Positions 50,051 through 59,324 of a DNA stretch of 64,000 bases are shown in pieces. A model generated the notes under the pieces. It saw nothing but the letters and a program-made list of their open reading frames with translations, had not been told where the DNA came from and searched no databases. The stretch is from an uncultured Flavobacteriales bacterium (GTDB lineage Bacteria > Bacteroidota > Bacteroidia > Flavobacteriales_E > Vicingaceae). Made by a program: the position numbers and the translations under genes. The first letter of the stretch is position 1. Every line of letters starts with the position of its first letter. The stretch is taken from the NCBI GenBank assembly GCA_905479325.1, contig CAJQLW010000007.1, positions 1 to 64,000 on the forward strand, read 5' to 3'.

Positions 50051-51898
50051 CTAGTTAGATTTAAACATAGTATCATCCTTTTTAGGATAAATGTTATTAG
50101 AACGGTCAATATCTGCCATGCGTTTAGACGGATCAATTTCTATGCTTTCAATGTCTTCATCTTCGCAATCCAAAATCAATTCGTAGGTTGGAAAAGTCCA
50201 AGGCCAATCGGCTTTCACAGAAAATTTTTCCATGTCTTTCTCTGCGATTTTCTCACCTCTCATAATTCTTAATGGAATGTTAATCCACTCCTCTTTTCCA
50301 TCTTTATAAACTACCTTAATGTCTAAAGGCATTGGTAGCTTGCCTTTTCTTTCTAAAATAACATGGGTTTTATCTGTCTCATCATTTTCTTGAAGCCATT
50401 TTATGCCATAGTCTATTGTGCTCGTTGTTCCTATCCATTGCTCCAAATACCATGTCAGTTCCAAGCCACTTTCCTTCTCCACAATTCGAATAAAATCGTT
50501 TGGTGTAGGATGTTTGTACTTCCATTCTGCAAAGTACCTTCTCATGCTGCGCATCAATACTTCTTCTCCAACAATATAACCAAGTTGATGTAAAAAAATC
50601 AATCCCATAGAATAGGATGCTGTGCCGTAAGCCCTGTTTGTTTCGTAATGGTCTGCATGCGTCGTTAACGCTTCTTGTTTTCCAGATTCTACCAAACTGT
50701 AATACGAACGGTAACTGCCTTCATATGGTGTAACGGTTGGAAACAATTCATGCATTACAAAATCTGAGGCATAAGACGTAAACCCTTCGTCCATCCAAGG
50801 ATAAAGCGCCTCATTGGTTGCTAACAAGTGCTGATACCATGAATGATTGGCTTCGTGAACGGTGACTCCAATTAAACTGCCTTTACTTCTTTTACCCGTT
50901 ATTAATGTCAACATCGGGTACTCCATCCCCCCATCTCCACCTTGCGCTACCGTATATTGTTTGTAAGGATATTCACCAAAGTTAGCATTCATGATCTCAA
51001 AAATACGTTTGCCATATTGTGGTAAACTGTCCCATGCGGTATAATTGGTATCGGGTTGATATAAAAAATGCAACACTGTTCCATTGTCTAAAGTAGAAGT
51101 AGTAAGCTTGAAATCAGGATCTGCTACCCACGCAAAATCATGAACAAGTGGTGCATTAAAATGCCATGTTATTTTTTCTCCTTGCGTTTCTGGAAAGTTC
51201 GATTTTCCGCTGCCATAACCGTGCTGAACAACTTCTGGGTTTTTAACGTACCCAGTACCACCCAAAACGTAGCTTTTATCAATGCTAATCTTTACATCAA
51301 AACTGCCCCAAACTCCGTGAAATTCTCTACCAATGTATGGGTTTGCATTCCAACCTTGGTAGTCATACTCTACCATTTTAGGGTACCATTGTGTCATCGA
51401 ATATCGAATACCTTCCTTGTTGTCTCTTCCTGACCTTCTCACCTGTAACGGTACTTGAGCATTAAAATCCATTTCAAAAATGGTAGTTTGCCCGGGTAAA
51501 ATAGGCTTTGCTAATTCTACTTCTAAAATTGTTCCTTCAACTTGATACTTCAGTTTTTTACCGTCCTGCGTTAATTTATCAATCTTCTGATAGCCAATTT
51601 CATCTTCTTTCAAACTCAAAATACGGTCTCCTACTCTTCTATCTGGGTCTTCAATTAACCTCGAACGAACATCCATCATGCTGTTTGGTTGAAAAGCATT
51701 GAAATACAAGTGGTAAAAAACCTGAGTTAAGGTATCGGGTGAATGATTGGTATATTTTAATTTCTGATTTCCTTGAAATTGATTTGTTTTAACGTTCATG
51801 TCAATGAACATTTCATAAGCAACCTCTTGCTGCCAGTATCCTTGCCCAAAGACAGTTAAACTAGAAAGAATCAAACTACACCATATAAATACTCTCAT
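50051..51898 (-). CDS. M1-family zinc metallopeptidase
   Basis: A 615-residue exported aminopeptidase-like enzyme. The signal peptide is MRVFIWCSLILSSLTVFGQ. An N-terminal beta domain is followed by a thermolysin-like domain with the zinc site H348-E-A-N-H352 and the third ligand E371 in WMDEGF. The exopeptidase motif GxMEN appears as GGMEYP, so the tyrosine and proline differ from classical aminopeptidase N, as in several Bacteroidota M1 paralogues. The C-terminus carries a beta domain and ends KKDDTMFKSN. Likely periplasmic peptide digestion. First gene of an operon with two lipoproteins. Confidence 0.88.
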   Translation of the reverse strand: MRVFIWCSLILSSLTVFGQGYWQQEVAYEMFIDMNVKTNQFQGNQKLKYTNHSPDTLTQVFYHLYFNAFQPNSMMDVRSRLIEDPDRRVGDRILSLKEDEIGYQKIDKLTQDGKKLKYQVEGTILEVELAKPILPGQTTIFEMDFNAQVPLQVRRSGRDNKEGIRYSMTQWYPKMVEYDYQGWNANPYIGREFHGVWGSFDVKISIDKSYVLGGTGYVKNPEVVQHGYGSGKSNFPETQGEKITWHFNAPLVHDFAWVADPDFKLTTSTLDNGTVLHFLYQPDTNYTAWDSLPQYGKRIFEIMNANFGEYPYKQYTVAQGGDGGMEYPMLTLITGKRSKGSLIGVTVHEANHSWYQHLLATNEALYPWMDEGFTSYASDFVMHELFPTVTPYEGSYRSYYSLVESGKQEALTTHADHYETNRAYGTASYSMGLIFLHQLGYIVGEEVLMRSMRRYFAEWKYKHPTPNDFIRIVEKESGLELTWYLEQWIGTTSTIDYGIKWLQENDETDKTHVILERKGKLPMPLDIKVVYKDGKEEWINIPLRIMRGEKIAEKDMEKFSVKADWPWTFPTYELILDCEDEDIESIEIDPSKRMADIDRSNNIYPKKDDTMFKSN

Positions 51899-52149
51899 TT
51901 CCTATTTTTTAATTCGAAAACGAAATTAATCAAATGTGTATGGAATTACTCTTTAAAAAAAGGCTTGGCTAATCGAATATCGAATTTCAAACACTATTTT
52001 AATTTGCAACCTACGTGTTTACAAATACTTAAAACTATTGTTTAACAAAAGTTAATTTCTTCCGTTAAGATTTAAAGTTTTAACTATTACATAATCGAGG
52101 TTCTCAATATCTAAGGTAATTTTGAATGTAACAAAAAACAATACTCTTC

Positions 52150-52737
52150 ATGGAATTTCTCAACGTTAAAAATATCATTGCAAAACGTCAATCTTTATTT
52201 GCACAACAAATGGAAATAGGCGCAACAATAGAACAAGAAAAAATTTGGAAGTTGCTCGAGTTGGGAAATTACGCACCTTCTCATAGAAGAACACAGCCTT
52301 GGCGATTTAGTGTTTTTGAAAAAGAAGCGAAAAATGATTTTTTTGAAACCCTTGCCTCTATTTATAAATCAACTACTTCAAAAGAGTTGTTCGAAGAAAA
52401 AAAAGAACAAAAGATTTTGAATAAATCGAAAAATGTAGCCGTAGTAATTGCCATCTGCATGAAACGATGTGATAAAGGAAGTGTGCCGGTTTTCGAAGAA
52501 CAATGGGCCGTTGCTTGTGCCGTTCAAAACATATTGTTGGGCATGAAAAGCCTAAATATCATTGGTTATTGGAGTACTCCAAAAATGGCCTTTAGCGCTG
52601 AAATGAAAGACTACCTAAATTTAGAGAATGAAGACCAATGTATGGGTTTCCTTCAATTGGGAATACCAAAAGAAGGTTTACCGGAAATTCCAAAGCTAGA
52701 AAACGGCCCTATTGAAGACAAGGTAACTTGGATTTAA
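52150..52737 (+). CDS. Nitroreductase family protein
   Basis: A 195-residue flavin-dependent oxidoreductase of the NfsB/YdjA-type fold. Motifs include the FMN-binding start (II-AKRQSLFAQQM), LELGNYAPSHRRTQPWRFSVF with the conserved N/S-x-x-P-W segment, EQWAVACAVQNILLGMKSLNIIGYW, and a C-terminal GFLQLGIPKEG. It is closest to the small YdjA subgroup. Probably a cytoplasmic NAD(P)H-dependent reductase; the substrate is unknown. A TAATTTTG -7-like box lies at 52117-52124, about 26 bases before the ATG. It overlaps the VIT gene end by 4 bases, convergent. Confidence 0.83.
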   Translation: MEFLNVKNIIAKRQSLFAQQMEIGATIEQEKIWKLLELGNYAPSHRRTQPWRFSVFEKEAKNDFFETLASIYKSTTSKELFEEKKEQKILNKSKNVAVVIAICMKRCDKGSVPVFEEQWAVACAVQNILLGMKSLNIIGYWSTPKMAFSAEMKDYLNLENEDQCMGFLQLGIPKEGLPEIPKLENGPIEDKVTWI

Positions 52738-53480
52738 TGAATTAAACTCTCAAGCCAACTTCCAACAATGTAAGACAATACCGCGGCTGCCGCTCCTAAA
52801 AAAAGAGTTTCTAAAATGCTTCTAATTCTACTCGTTTGAGCAACTATTGACTTCAACCATCCGATACCAACAAACGCTAAAGATGTTAAAGCGATGCTAA
52901 TTTTAAAAAGGTGCACAGAATCAACGTTTGCAGAATAATCCCATAAATAAGCAATAAGCGGAATAAAACCCACTAGAACAAAGGAAACAAAAGTCATTGC
53001 GCCCATAGCTAATGGCGACTTCTCTTCGCGCATCATGTTTAATTCTTCTTTCATCATCACATCTACCCAACGGTCTTTGTCGGCTGTAATAACATCAACA
53101 ACCTGCTCCAACAAGTCCCCTTCAAAACCTTTAGCTGCGTAAATCTCTCTTATTTCTTCTCTTTCCTTTTCAGGAAGGTGTTCCACTTCCCAATGCTCAA
53201 TCCGTTCGTGCTTCTCGTAGTTTTGTTGCTCTGATTTGTTTGAAAGATAACTGCCAACAGACATCGCAAAGCCGTCTGCAATTAAATTTGCAAAGCCTAA
53301 AATTATTATCACTGAAGAATCTAACCCAGCTCCTGCAGAGCCTGCTACAACTGCAAAAGTAGTAACACTGCCATCTATACCACCGTAAACAAACTCACCA
53401 ATGTAATCCTCCCACTTGCTGAGCCAGCCCTTTTTTTTATGTAAAGAATCTTCGTGATGACGCTTATGAACTTCACTCAT
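52734..53480 (-). CDS. VIT1/CCC1-family iron/manganese transporter
   Basis: A 248-residue membrane protein with the VIT1 signature YGGIDGSVTTFAVVAGSAGAGL in TM1 and ANLIADGFAMSVGSYLS in TM2. A cytosolic helical insert rich in Glu (EHLPEKEREEIREIYAAKGF to KDRWVDVMMKEE) forms the metal-binding domain of the family, followed by three further TM segments. Family members export Fe2+ or Mn2+ from the cytosol in exchange for protons. Its ATG lies directly behind the stop of the upstream hypothetical gene (no gap), so the two are coupled. Confidence 0.9.
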   Translation of the reverse strand: MSEVHKRHHEDSLHKKKGWLSKWEDYIGEFVYGGIDGSVTTFAVVAGSAGAGLDSSVIIILGFANLIADGFAMSVGSYLSNKSEQQNYEKHERIEHWEVEHLPEKEREEIREIYAAKGFEGDLLEQVVDVITADKDRWVDVMMKEELNMMREEKSPLAMGAMTFVSFVLVGFIPLIAYLWDYSANVDSVHLFKISIALTSLAFVGIGWLKSIVAQTSRIRSILETLFLGAAAAVLSYIVGSWLESLIH

Positions 53481-54002
53481 CTAAAACACTTTATTTACTT
53501 CGTTTTTCAACGCTTCAATGGCAATTTCTGTTGGAGTCGTTTCCACCTGCCCAACTAGTTCTAAAATAAACTGACTTAATTCTAAGCCACTTGCATCATC
53601 ATTCAGTTGGTCGGCACAGTTGTTAATTACTTTAATTGTTTCCTCTTTAGATGACTTCACCATTTTCCAAGCTTGACTAGGAATGTACAATTGCAATGCA
53701 ATGTTGTGCTCATATTCTTCTCGTATCGCTGCATGCATTTTTGATTGCAATGCCTTTGCTGTCATACCATTAACGTAAGTTCTCATTACCAGATTACTTA
53801 AATTTATTCTTTCCAAAAACAAAATCAACCGCTCAAATGCTTGCAACTTAGCCGGCGTAATCAACTTATAATTGTCTGTTCGGTATTTTAACTCTCTTTT
53901 CCGTTCTTCACTGTCTAAAAAACTATTCAAAATGAAATACATTCCCACAAAAATTACTACTGACGGTATCGTGTATTTTAAAATTTCTAGTACTATTTCC
54001 AT
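53481..54002 (-). CDS. Membrane-anchored protein of unknown function
   Basis: A 173-residue protein with one N-terminal membrane segment (ILKYTIPSVVIFVGMYFILNSFL), followed by a charged helical cytoplasmic domain (LQAFERLILFLERINLSNLVMR, IREEYEHNIALQLYIP, SSKEETIKVINNCA). This layout is conserved among Flavobacteriales hypotheticals that I recall without a firm name. The frame extends 17 codons upstream, but the ATG at 54002 gives the natural start. Stop and next start are adjacent, coupling it to the VIT-type transporter, so a role in metal transport or its control is possible. Confidence 0.6.
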   Translation of the reverse strand: MEIVLEILKYTIPSVVIFVGMYFILNSFLDSEERKRELKYRTDNYKLITPAKLQAFERLILFLERINLSNLVMRTYVNGMTAKALQSKMHAAIREEYEHNIALQLYIPSQAWKMVKSSKEETIKVINNCADQLNDDASGLELSQFILELVGQVETTPTEIAIEALKNEVNKVF

Positions 54003-54120
54003 AACTTTATATAATGATGTAAAGTTAATTGTTTTAAACCTGAGTTGTGGCAATAATATTATTCTAAAAACATCAATTCTTTAATTTATTCGCTTTCTTT
54101 GTTTTCTTTAAAACTTGAAA

Positions 54121-54798
54121 ATGAAAGTGTACACGCTCCTCTCCTGTTTACTGTTAACCATCATATCCTATGGCCAAATCAACAAAGGTTCAATTCTTTT
54201 AGGAGGTGATGTAGGAATAAGTAGAACTTCTCTTGAACAAAAAGCATCTGGTGGAATTGTATATTCAGAAGAGTATTCAAGGCTGTTTCTAAATCCTAAA
54301 ATGGGAATATTTGTCTCTAAAAACGTTGCTTTAGGTGTTGGATTGGGACTATTGAACACAGAGCAAAAACAAACTGATAGAATGGACCCAAGAAATCAAG
54401 CATTTAAGGGCTCTACCACCATTAAAACTAGATTTATTAACCCTTTTGTTAATTTTCAGAAAAAGATAGCAGACCGGGTTTTGTTTAGCTTTGAATTGGA
54501 TGCACGAATTGGAAAAGGCGAATCCTCTTATTTGAATTCAGGTAGTTCAGACCTGCAAGGTGAAATTAACTTTTTTGAATTCAATATTTCACCGGGGATT
54601 TATTACCTAACGACAAAAAAGACAGCACTTACCTTGAATTACGGAAACTTTCGATACAACAATTCGAAAGAAATAGTTGATCTATCAAGCAGGGGTGGCT
54701 CGGAATTCGAAATAAATAACAATGACATCGGTTTTAACTTCGGTTTAGAGTCACTTGAGCTTGGATTCGTTTTCATTTTTGGAAAGAAGGAAGAATAA
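54121..54798 (+). CDS. Small outer-membrane beta-barrel protein
   Basis: A 225-residue exported protein. The signal peptide (MKVYTLLSCLLLTIISYGQ) is followed by alternating strands of an OmpA/OprF-like 8-stranded barrel (GSILLGGDVGISRTS, GIFVSKNVALGVGLGLL, NPFVNFQKKI, LSFELDARIG), and the last strand is ESLELGFVFIFGKKEE. Typical of Bacteroidota porin-family or outer-membrane-beta-barrel proteins. A TTG two codons upstream is ignored in favour of the ATG at 54121. It precedes the aminotransferase gene by 44 bases in the same direction, but a -7-like box lies between. Confidence 0.7.
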   Translation: MKVYTLLSCLLLTIISYGQINKGSILLGGDVGISRTSLEQKASGGIVYSEEYSRLFLNPKMGIFVSKNVALGVGLGLLNTEQKQTDRMDPRNQAFKGSTTIKTRFINPFVNFQKKIADRVLFSFELDARIGKGESSYLNSGSSDLQGEINFFEFNISPGIYYLTTKKTALTLNYGNFRYNNSKEIVDLSSRGGSEFEINNNDIGFNFGLESLELGFVFIFGKKEE

Positions 54799-54808
54799 CT
54801 GAATTCAT

Positions 54809-54816
54809 TAGCTTTG
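54809..54816 (+). promoter_or_regulatory. Putative -7 box of the aminotransferase operon
   Basis: TAGCTTTG matches TAnnTTTG exactly, 26 bases before the ATG. No TTG at -33. Confidence 0.35.
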
Positions 54817-54842
54817 TATCACATATAAACGAGGTTATTTTT

Positions 54843-56036
54843 ATGAAAAACGTTTCTGAAAGAATTAACAGATTATCCGAATCTCAAACCATTGCAATGG
54901 CAAAGAGAAGTCGAGAATTACAGGCAGAAGGAAAAGACATTATCAGTTTGAGCTTAGGGGAGCCTGATTTTCATACACCAGACCGAATTAAAGAGGCTGC
55001 AAAAAAAGCCATAGACGATAACTTTACTTCATACACCCCTGTTTCAGGTTATTTAGAACTGCGGGAAGCAATTTCTAAAAAGTTTAAAAGAGACAATAAT
55101 TTAGACTACTCACCAAATCAAATTGTTGCTTCAACTGGCGCAAAGCAATCCATTGCAAATGTAGTGTTGAGCCTAGTAAATCCAGGAGATGAAGTTATAC
55201 TTCCAACGCCTTATTGGGTGAGTTACGTAGAAATAATTAAAATGGCGGAGGGAATTCCTGTTTTTGTTGAGTCTACTATTGAGTCAGATTTTAAAATTAC
55301 TGCAGATCAACTGAGTGCAGCGATGACGGACAAAACAAAGATGATGATTTTCAGCAGTCCTTGTAATCCGACAGGTTCTATTTATGGCAAAGATGAATTA
55401 GCTTCGTTAGCAAAGGTAATTGAAACAAAAAAAGATTTTTATGTAATTGCAGATGAAATTTATGAACTGATCAATTTCAGCGGAAATCACGAAAGTTTGG
55501 CCCAATTTTCTGAAATCTACGAACAAGTAATCACCATTAACGGAGTTTCGAAAGGCTTTGCCATGACTGGTTGGAGATTGGGTTACATTGGCGCCCCTGA
55601 ATGGATTGCCAAAGCTTGTGACAAAATACAAGGTCAGTTTACTTCTGCTACTTGTAGCATTACTCAAAGAGCAGTAATCGAAGCCATGGAAATGGATCCT
55701 TCGGAAATGCTATACATGAGAGATGCATTTAAAGAGCGAAGAGATTACATGATTGGCCGACTTGAAAAAATGGATGGTGTCATCATTAACCAACCAGAAG
55801 GTGCATTTTATGTGTTTCCTAACATTGAAGCTTTATTTGGTAAAAAACACAGCAAAGGCACTATTGAAAATGCTACAGATCTGTGTTTATACCTTTTAGA
55901 AGTTGCCGAAGTAGCTTTAGTTACGGGTGAAGCGTTTGGTAGTCCTGAATGCATACGTATTTCATATGCAACCTCAATAGAGGTGTTGGAAGAAGCCATG
56001 AATCGAATGGAAACAGCCTTAAAACAATTGAAATAA
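54843..56036 (+). CDS. Pyridoxal-phosphate aminotransferase class I (aspartate aminotransferase-like)
   Basis: A 397-residue fold-type I PLP enzyme of the Ib aspartate/aromatic aminotransferase subgroup. It has SLGEPDFHTP at the N-terminus, YTPVSGYLELREAI, TGAKQSI for phosphate binding, the asparagine motif FSSPCNPTGS, VIADEIYE (Asp to the pyridine nitrogen), the PLP lysine K237 in NGVSKGFAMTGWRLGY, and the C-terminal arginine in CIRISYA for the substrate carboxylate. It makes aspartate, or related amino acids, from oxaloacetate and glutamate. Its TAA overlaps the next ATG by one base, so the kinase downstream is coupled. Confidence 0.92.
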   Translation: MKNVSERINRLSESQTIAMAKRSRELQAEGKDIISLSLGEPDFHTPDRIKEAAKKAIDDNFTSYTPVSGYLELREAISKKFKRDNNLDYSPNQIVASTGAKQSIANVVLSLVNPGDEVILPTPYWVSYVEIIKMAEGIPVFVESTIESDFKITADQLSAAMTDKTKMMIFSSPCNPTGSIYGKDELASLAKVIETKKDFYVIADEIYELINFSGNHESLAQFSEIYEQVITINGVSKGFAMTGWRLGYIGAPEWIAKACDKIQGQFTSATCSITQRAVIEAMEMDPSEMLYMRDAFKERRDYMIGRLEKMDGVIINQPEGAFYVFPNIEALFGKKHSKGTIENATDLCLYLLEVAEVALVTGEAFGSPECIRISYATSIEVLEEAMNRMETALKQLK

Positions 56037-57037
56037 TGAAAGCGTCTAAGTCACAACTCAACGGTTTATTTGAAAAGTTTAATGACTTAACTATATTGAT
56101 TATAGGCGATGTAATGATTGACTCCTACTATTGGGGAAAAGTAGATCGGATTTCGCCAGAAGCGCCCGTTCCTATTGTTGCAGTGCAGAAAAAAGAATCT
56201 CGTTTAGGCGGTGCAGCCAATGTTGCCTTAAATGTAAAAGCCATGGGTGCTACTCCCATTCTGTGTTCTGTTATTGGTGCCGATGATGATGGAAACGAGT
56301 TAATTCAATTAACAAAAGACAACAATCAAACTGCAGAAGGGTTGCTCCAATCTTTAAACAGAAGAACGACGAAAAAAACTAGAATCATTGGCAATAACCA
56401 TCAAATGCTACGAATTGATGGAGAGGACTTACATGCTCTAAGCAGTGCCGAAGAAGAGATGTTTTTTGAAAAAATTCAACTCATTCTGAAAACAAGAAAA
56501 GTTGATGCCATTATTTTCGAAGATTATGACAAAGGCTGCATTACACCAACTCTTATTCAAAAAGTTGTTCAATTGGCGAATGAGAAATCAATTCCAACAA
56601 CAGTTGACCCAAAGAAAAACAACTTCACCGAATACCATGGAGTTACCCTATTTAAGCCCAATTTAAAAGAATTAAAGGAAGGGTTAAAAGTTGAGTTCAA
56701 CCATAAAAACCAACAAGAATTAGAAGCAGTTATTGATCAACTAGAGTCTAAAATAGGAAATAAAAATACATTAATAACTCTTTCAGAGTTAGGAGTTTTT
56801 ATTAACTCACCTAAATCAAAACATCACATAGGTGCTCACCACAGAGATATCACTGATGTTTCGGGTGCTGGCGATACCGTTATTAGCGTTGCCACACTTT
56901 GTTTGGCTTTAAAGCAAGAACCGGAAATGATTGCTGAACTTTCGAATTTAGCAGGCGGTTTGGTGTGTGAAAATGTTGGTGTGGTACCCATTGAAAAAAC
57001 TGACTTATTGGAAGAAGCTATTCGATTATTTTGCTAA
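56036..57037 (+). CDS. PfkB-family sugar kinase, HldE/RfaE1-like
   Basis: A 333-residue ribokinase-type kinase resembling the kinase half of HldE (D-glycero-beta-D-manno-heptose-7-phosphate kinase): LTILIIGDVMIDSYYWGKVDRISPEAPVPI and ESRLGGAANVALNV, then VDPKK, FKPNLKEL, and the ATP and anion-hole motif DVSGAGDTV with the catalytic Asp. The cytidylyltransferase half is absent, so it is a stand-alone RfaE1-type protein. It overlaps the aminotransferase stop (TAATG), and a longer in-frame upstream start would run back into that gene. The WbqC gene follows after one base. Together they suggest cell-envelope sugar metabolism. Confidence 0.85.
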   Translation: MKASKSQLNGLFEKFNDLTILIIGDVMIDSYYWGKVDRISPEAPVPIVAVQKKESRLGGAANVALNVKAMGATPILCSVIGADDDGNELIQLTKDNNQTAEGLLQSLNRRTTKKTRIIGNNHQMLRIDGEDLHALSSAEEEMFFEKIQLILKTRKVDAIIFEDYDKGCITPTLIQKVVQLANEKSIPTTVDPKKNNFTEYHGVTLFKPNLKELKEGLKVEFNHKNQQELEAVIDQLESKIGNKNTLITLSELGVFINSPKSKHHIGAHHRDITDVSGAGDTVISVATLCLALKQEPEMIAELSNLAGGLVCENVGVVPIEKTDLLEEAIRLFC

Positions 57038-57038
57038 A

Positions 57039-57665
57039 ATGAGCCTTGTAGTTTCCTCCTCTTGTTTTGCACCGATTGTTCAGTTTTCCCTCATTGTATC
57101 TGAGCCAGAATATGCTATAGAAGCGAAAGAACACTTTATTAAGCAGACCTATAGAAATCGTTTTGAAATCTATGGAGCCAATGGATTATTATCCTTAACC
57201 ATTCCGGTAAAGAAATGGAAAAACCATGCGGCTATTGAAAACATTGAAGTGAGCTATGACGAAGACTGGCAAAAATTACATTGGCGCTCCATTGAGTCAG
57301 CCTATCGTGCTTCACCCTTTTTTGAATTTTACGAGGAAGAAATAAAGCCTCTAGTCTTTTTAAACGAAATCAACTTATTGAAACGTAACCTACTCGTTGA
57401 AAAAGCGATAAAGCGCATGATTGGAATTAACTCTGCCGTTCATTTCACAGCAAATTTCGAACCTCACCAACCCGACTGGAGAACCATCATTAACCCAAAG
57501 AACAAAGTTCAAATGGAATCGTTTTCACCTACTAAGTACATACAGGTGTTTGAAGAGAAACATGGATTTATTCCAAATTTGAGTATTCTAGATTTGCTGT
57601 TTAACTTAGGGCCTGAAAGTAAAACGTATTTAAAACAACTAAATCAATCGATAAAAAATGGCTAA
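57039..57665 (+). CDS. WbqC-like family protein
   Basis: A 208-residue protein of the WbqC family, first named from O-antigen clusters, with the diagnostic N-terminal block CFAPIVQFSLIV, followed by YAIEAKEHFIKQTYRNRFEIYGANGLLSLTIPVKKW, then the central HWRSIESAYRASPFFEFYEE. Its biochemical function is not settled. Relatives may help add modified amino sugars to glycans. The start at 57039 leaves a single base after the kinase stop. The carboxylase gene begins 8 bases before its end, so the three genes form a tight operon. Confidence 0.83.
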   Translation: MSLVVSSSCFAPIVQFSLIVSEPEYAIEAKEHFIKQTYRNRFEIYGANGLLSLTIPVKKWKNHAAIENIEVSYDEDWQKLHWRSIESAYRASPFFEFYEEEIKPLVFLNEINLLKRNLLVEKAIKRMIGINSAVHFTANFEPHQPDWRTIINPKNKVQMESFSPTKYIQVFEEKHGFIPNLSILDLLFNLGPESKTYLKQLNQSIKNG

Positions 57666-59298
57666 AAAAATTGATATTGAAAAGAGTAAGAATGATGGTA
57701 GCATCAGAATGATGATATCGGATTTGAAGAGAAAACAAGAAAAAATCAATTTAGGTGGAGGCCAAAAAAAGATTGACAAGCAACACGAAAAAGGCAAATT
57801 AACAGCCCGTGAACGGATCGACTTTTTATTGGACGATGAGGAAAACTGCATTGAAATAGGATCCTTTGTTGGTGATGGAATGTACGAAGAATATGGTGGG
57901 TGCCCGTCTGGAGGGGTTGTTGTAAAAATTGGTTACGTATCTAAGCAGCTGTGTATTATTGTAGCAAATGATGCTACCGTTAAGGCCGGAGCTTGGTTTC
58001 CAATTACAGCAAAAAAGAACCTACGCGCACAAGAAATTTCAATTGAGAACAGATTACCAATTATCTACTTGGTAGATAGCGCAGGAGTTTTCTTGCCCAT
58101 GCAAGATGAAATTTTTCCGGATAAAGAACATTTTGGAAGAATGTTTAGAAACAATGCTGTAATGAGCAGCATGGGTATAAGCCAAATAGCGGCTGTAATG
58201 GGCTCTTGCGTTGCAGGTGGAGCCTATTTACCAATCATGAGCGATGAAGCGCTTATCGTTGAGAAAACAGGTTCTATCTTTTTAGCAGGTTCATACTTAG
58301 TAAAAGCTGCTATTGGAGAAGACATTGACAATGAAACATTAGGCGGTGCTACCACCCACTGTGAGATATCGGGTGTAACCGATTACAAAAGCAAAGACGA
58401 TAAAGACTGCCTTACTTCTATTCGCAACATCATGGATAAAATGGGCGATAGTAATAAAGCCGGGTTTAATAGAGCCGAACCTGCTAAATCTAACACCGAA
58501 AAGAAAGCGCTTTACAGTAAAATTCCATACGATAGAAACAAGCAGTACGATGTAAAAGAAATCATTAACTGCTTGGTAGACAACAGCGAATTTGAAGAGT
58601 ACAAAGAATTACATGGAAAAACGATAGTTTGCGGTTATGCTAGAATTGACGGCTGGGCTGTTGGTATTGTTGCCAATCAACGTAAGTTGGTAAAAACCAA
58701 AACAGGAGAAATGCATTTTGGTGGAGTAATTTATTCTGATTCAGCTGACAAAGCGGCTCGTTTTATTATGAATTGTAACCAAAAGAAGATTCCTTTGGTG
58801 TTTTTACAAGATGTAACTGGCTTTATGGTTGGCTCTAAATCTGAGCATGGAGGAATTATTAAAGACGGAGCAAAAATGGTAAATGCCATGGCAAACTCAG
58901 TTGTACCTAAGTTTACCATTGTAATGGGAAATAGCTACGGCGCAGGAAATTACGCCATGTGCGGAAAGGCATATGACCCTCGTTTGATTGCAGCGTGGCC
59001 AACGGCTAACATTGCAGTAATGAGTGGTGCTTCAGCGGCAAAAACACTGTTACAAATTCAAGTAGCTACCTTAAAAGCGAAAGGAGAAGTAATTACAGAA
59101 GAGGCTCAAAACAAATTATTAAAAGAAATTACTGAGCGATACGACAAACAAACTTCTCCCTATTACGCCGCTAGCCGTCTTTGGGTTGATAATGTGATTG
59201 ATCCTTTAGAAACAAGACGTTGGGTTTCTATGGGAATTGAAGCAGCGAACAACGCACCCATTGAAAAGCCATACAATGTTGGTGTGATTCAAACTTGA
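57658..59298 (+). CDS. Acyl-CoA carboxylase, carboxyltransferase (beta) subunit
   Basis: A 546-residue crotonase-fold carboxyltransferase that moves a carboxyl group from biotin to an acyl-CoA. The N-domain has KQHEKGKLTARERIDFLLD and GGCPSGGVVVKIGYV, and SMGISQIAAVMGSCVAGGAYLP forms the first oxyanion hole. The C-domain has PLVFLQDVTGFMVG, VMGNSYGAGNYAMCGKAYDP and WPTANIAVMSGASAA. Length and motifs are closest to methylcrotonyl-CoA carboxylase beta subunits (leucine catabolism), although a propionyl-CoA or geranyl-CoA role cannot be excluded. The biotin-carrying alpha subunit is not in this window. Confidence 0.88.
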   Translation: MAKKIDIEKSKNDGSIRMMISDLKRKQEKINLGGGQKKIDKQHEKGKLTARERIDFLLDDEENCIEIGSFVGDGMYEEYGGCPSGGVVVKIGYVSKQLCIIVANDATVKAGAWFPITAKKNLRAQEISIENRLPIIYLVDSAGVFLPMQDEIFPDKEHFGRMFRNNAVMSSMGISQIAAVMGSCVAGGAYLPIMSDEALIVEKTGSIFLAGSYLVKAAIGEDIDNETLGGATTHCEISGVTDYKSKDDKDCLTSIRNIMDKMGDSNKAGFNRAEPAKSNTEKKALYSKIPYDRNKQYDVKEIINCLVDNSEFEEYKELHGKTIVCGYARIDGWAVGIVANQRKLVKTKTGEMHFGGVIYSDSADKAARFIMNCNQKKIPLVFLQDVTGFMVGSKSEHGGIIKDGAKMVNAMANSVVPKFTIVMGNSYGAGNYAMCGKAYDPRLIAAWPTANIAVMSGASAAKTLLQIQVATLKAKGEVITEEAQNKLLKEITERYDKQTSPYYAASRLWVDNVIDPLETRRWVSMGIEAANNAPIEKPYNVGVIQT

Positions 59299-59324
59299 TT
59301 TGATCCAGTTGTGAAACCAACTCT

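Noticed and set aside
52734-53480. VIT-type gene as part of the metal-efflux regulon
   Set aside because: No TTAAG-N6-TTAAG repeat is found upstream of its operon.
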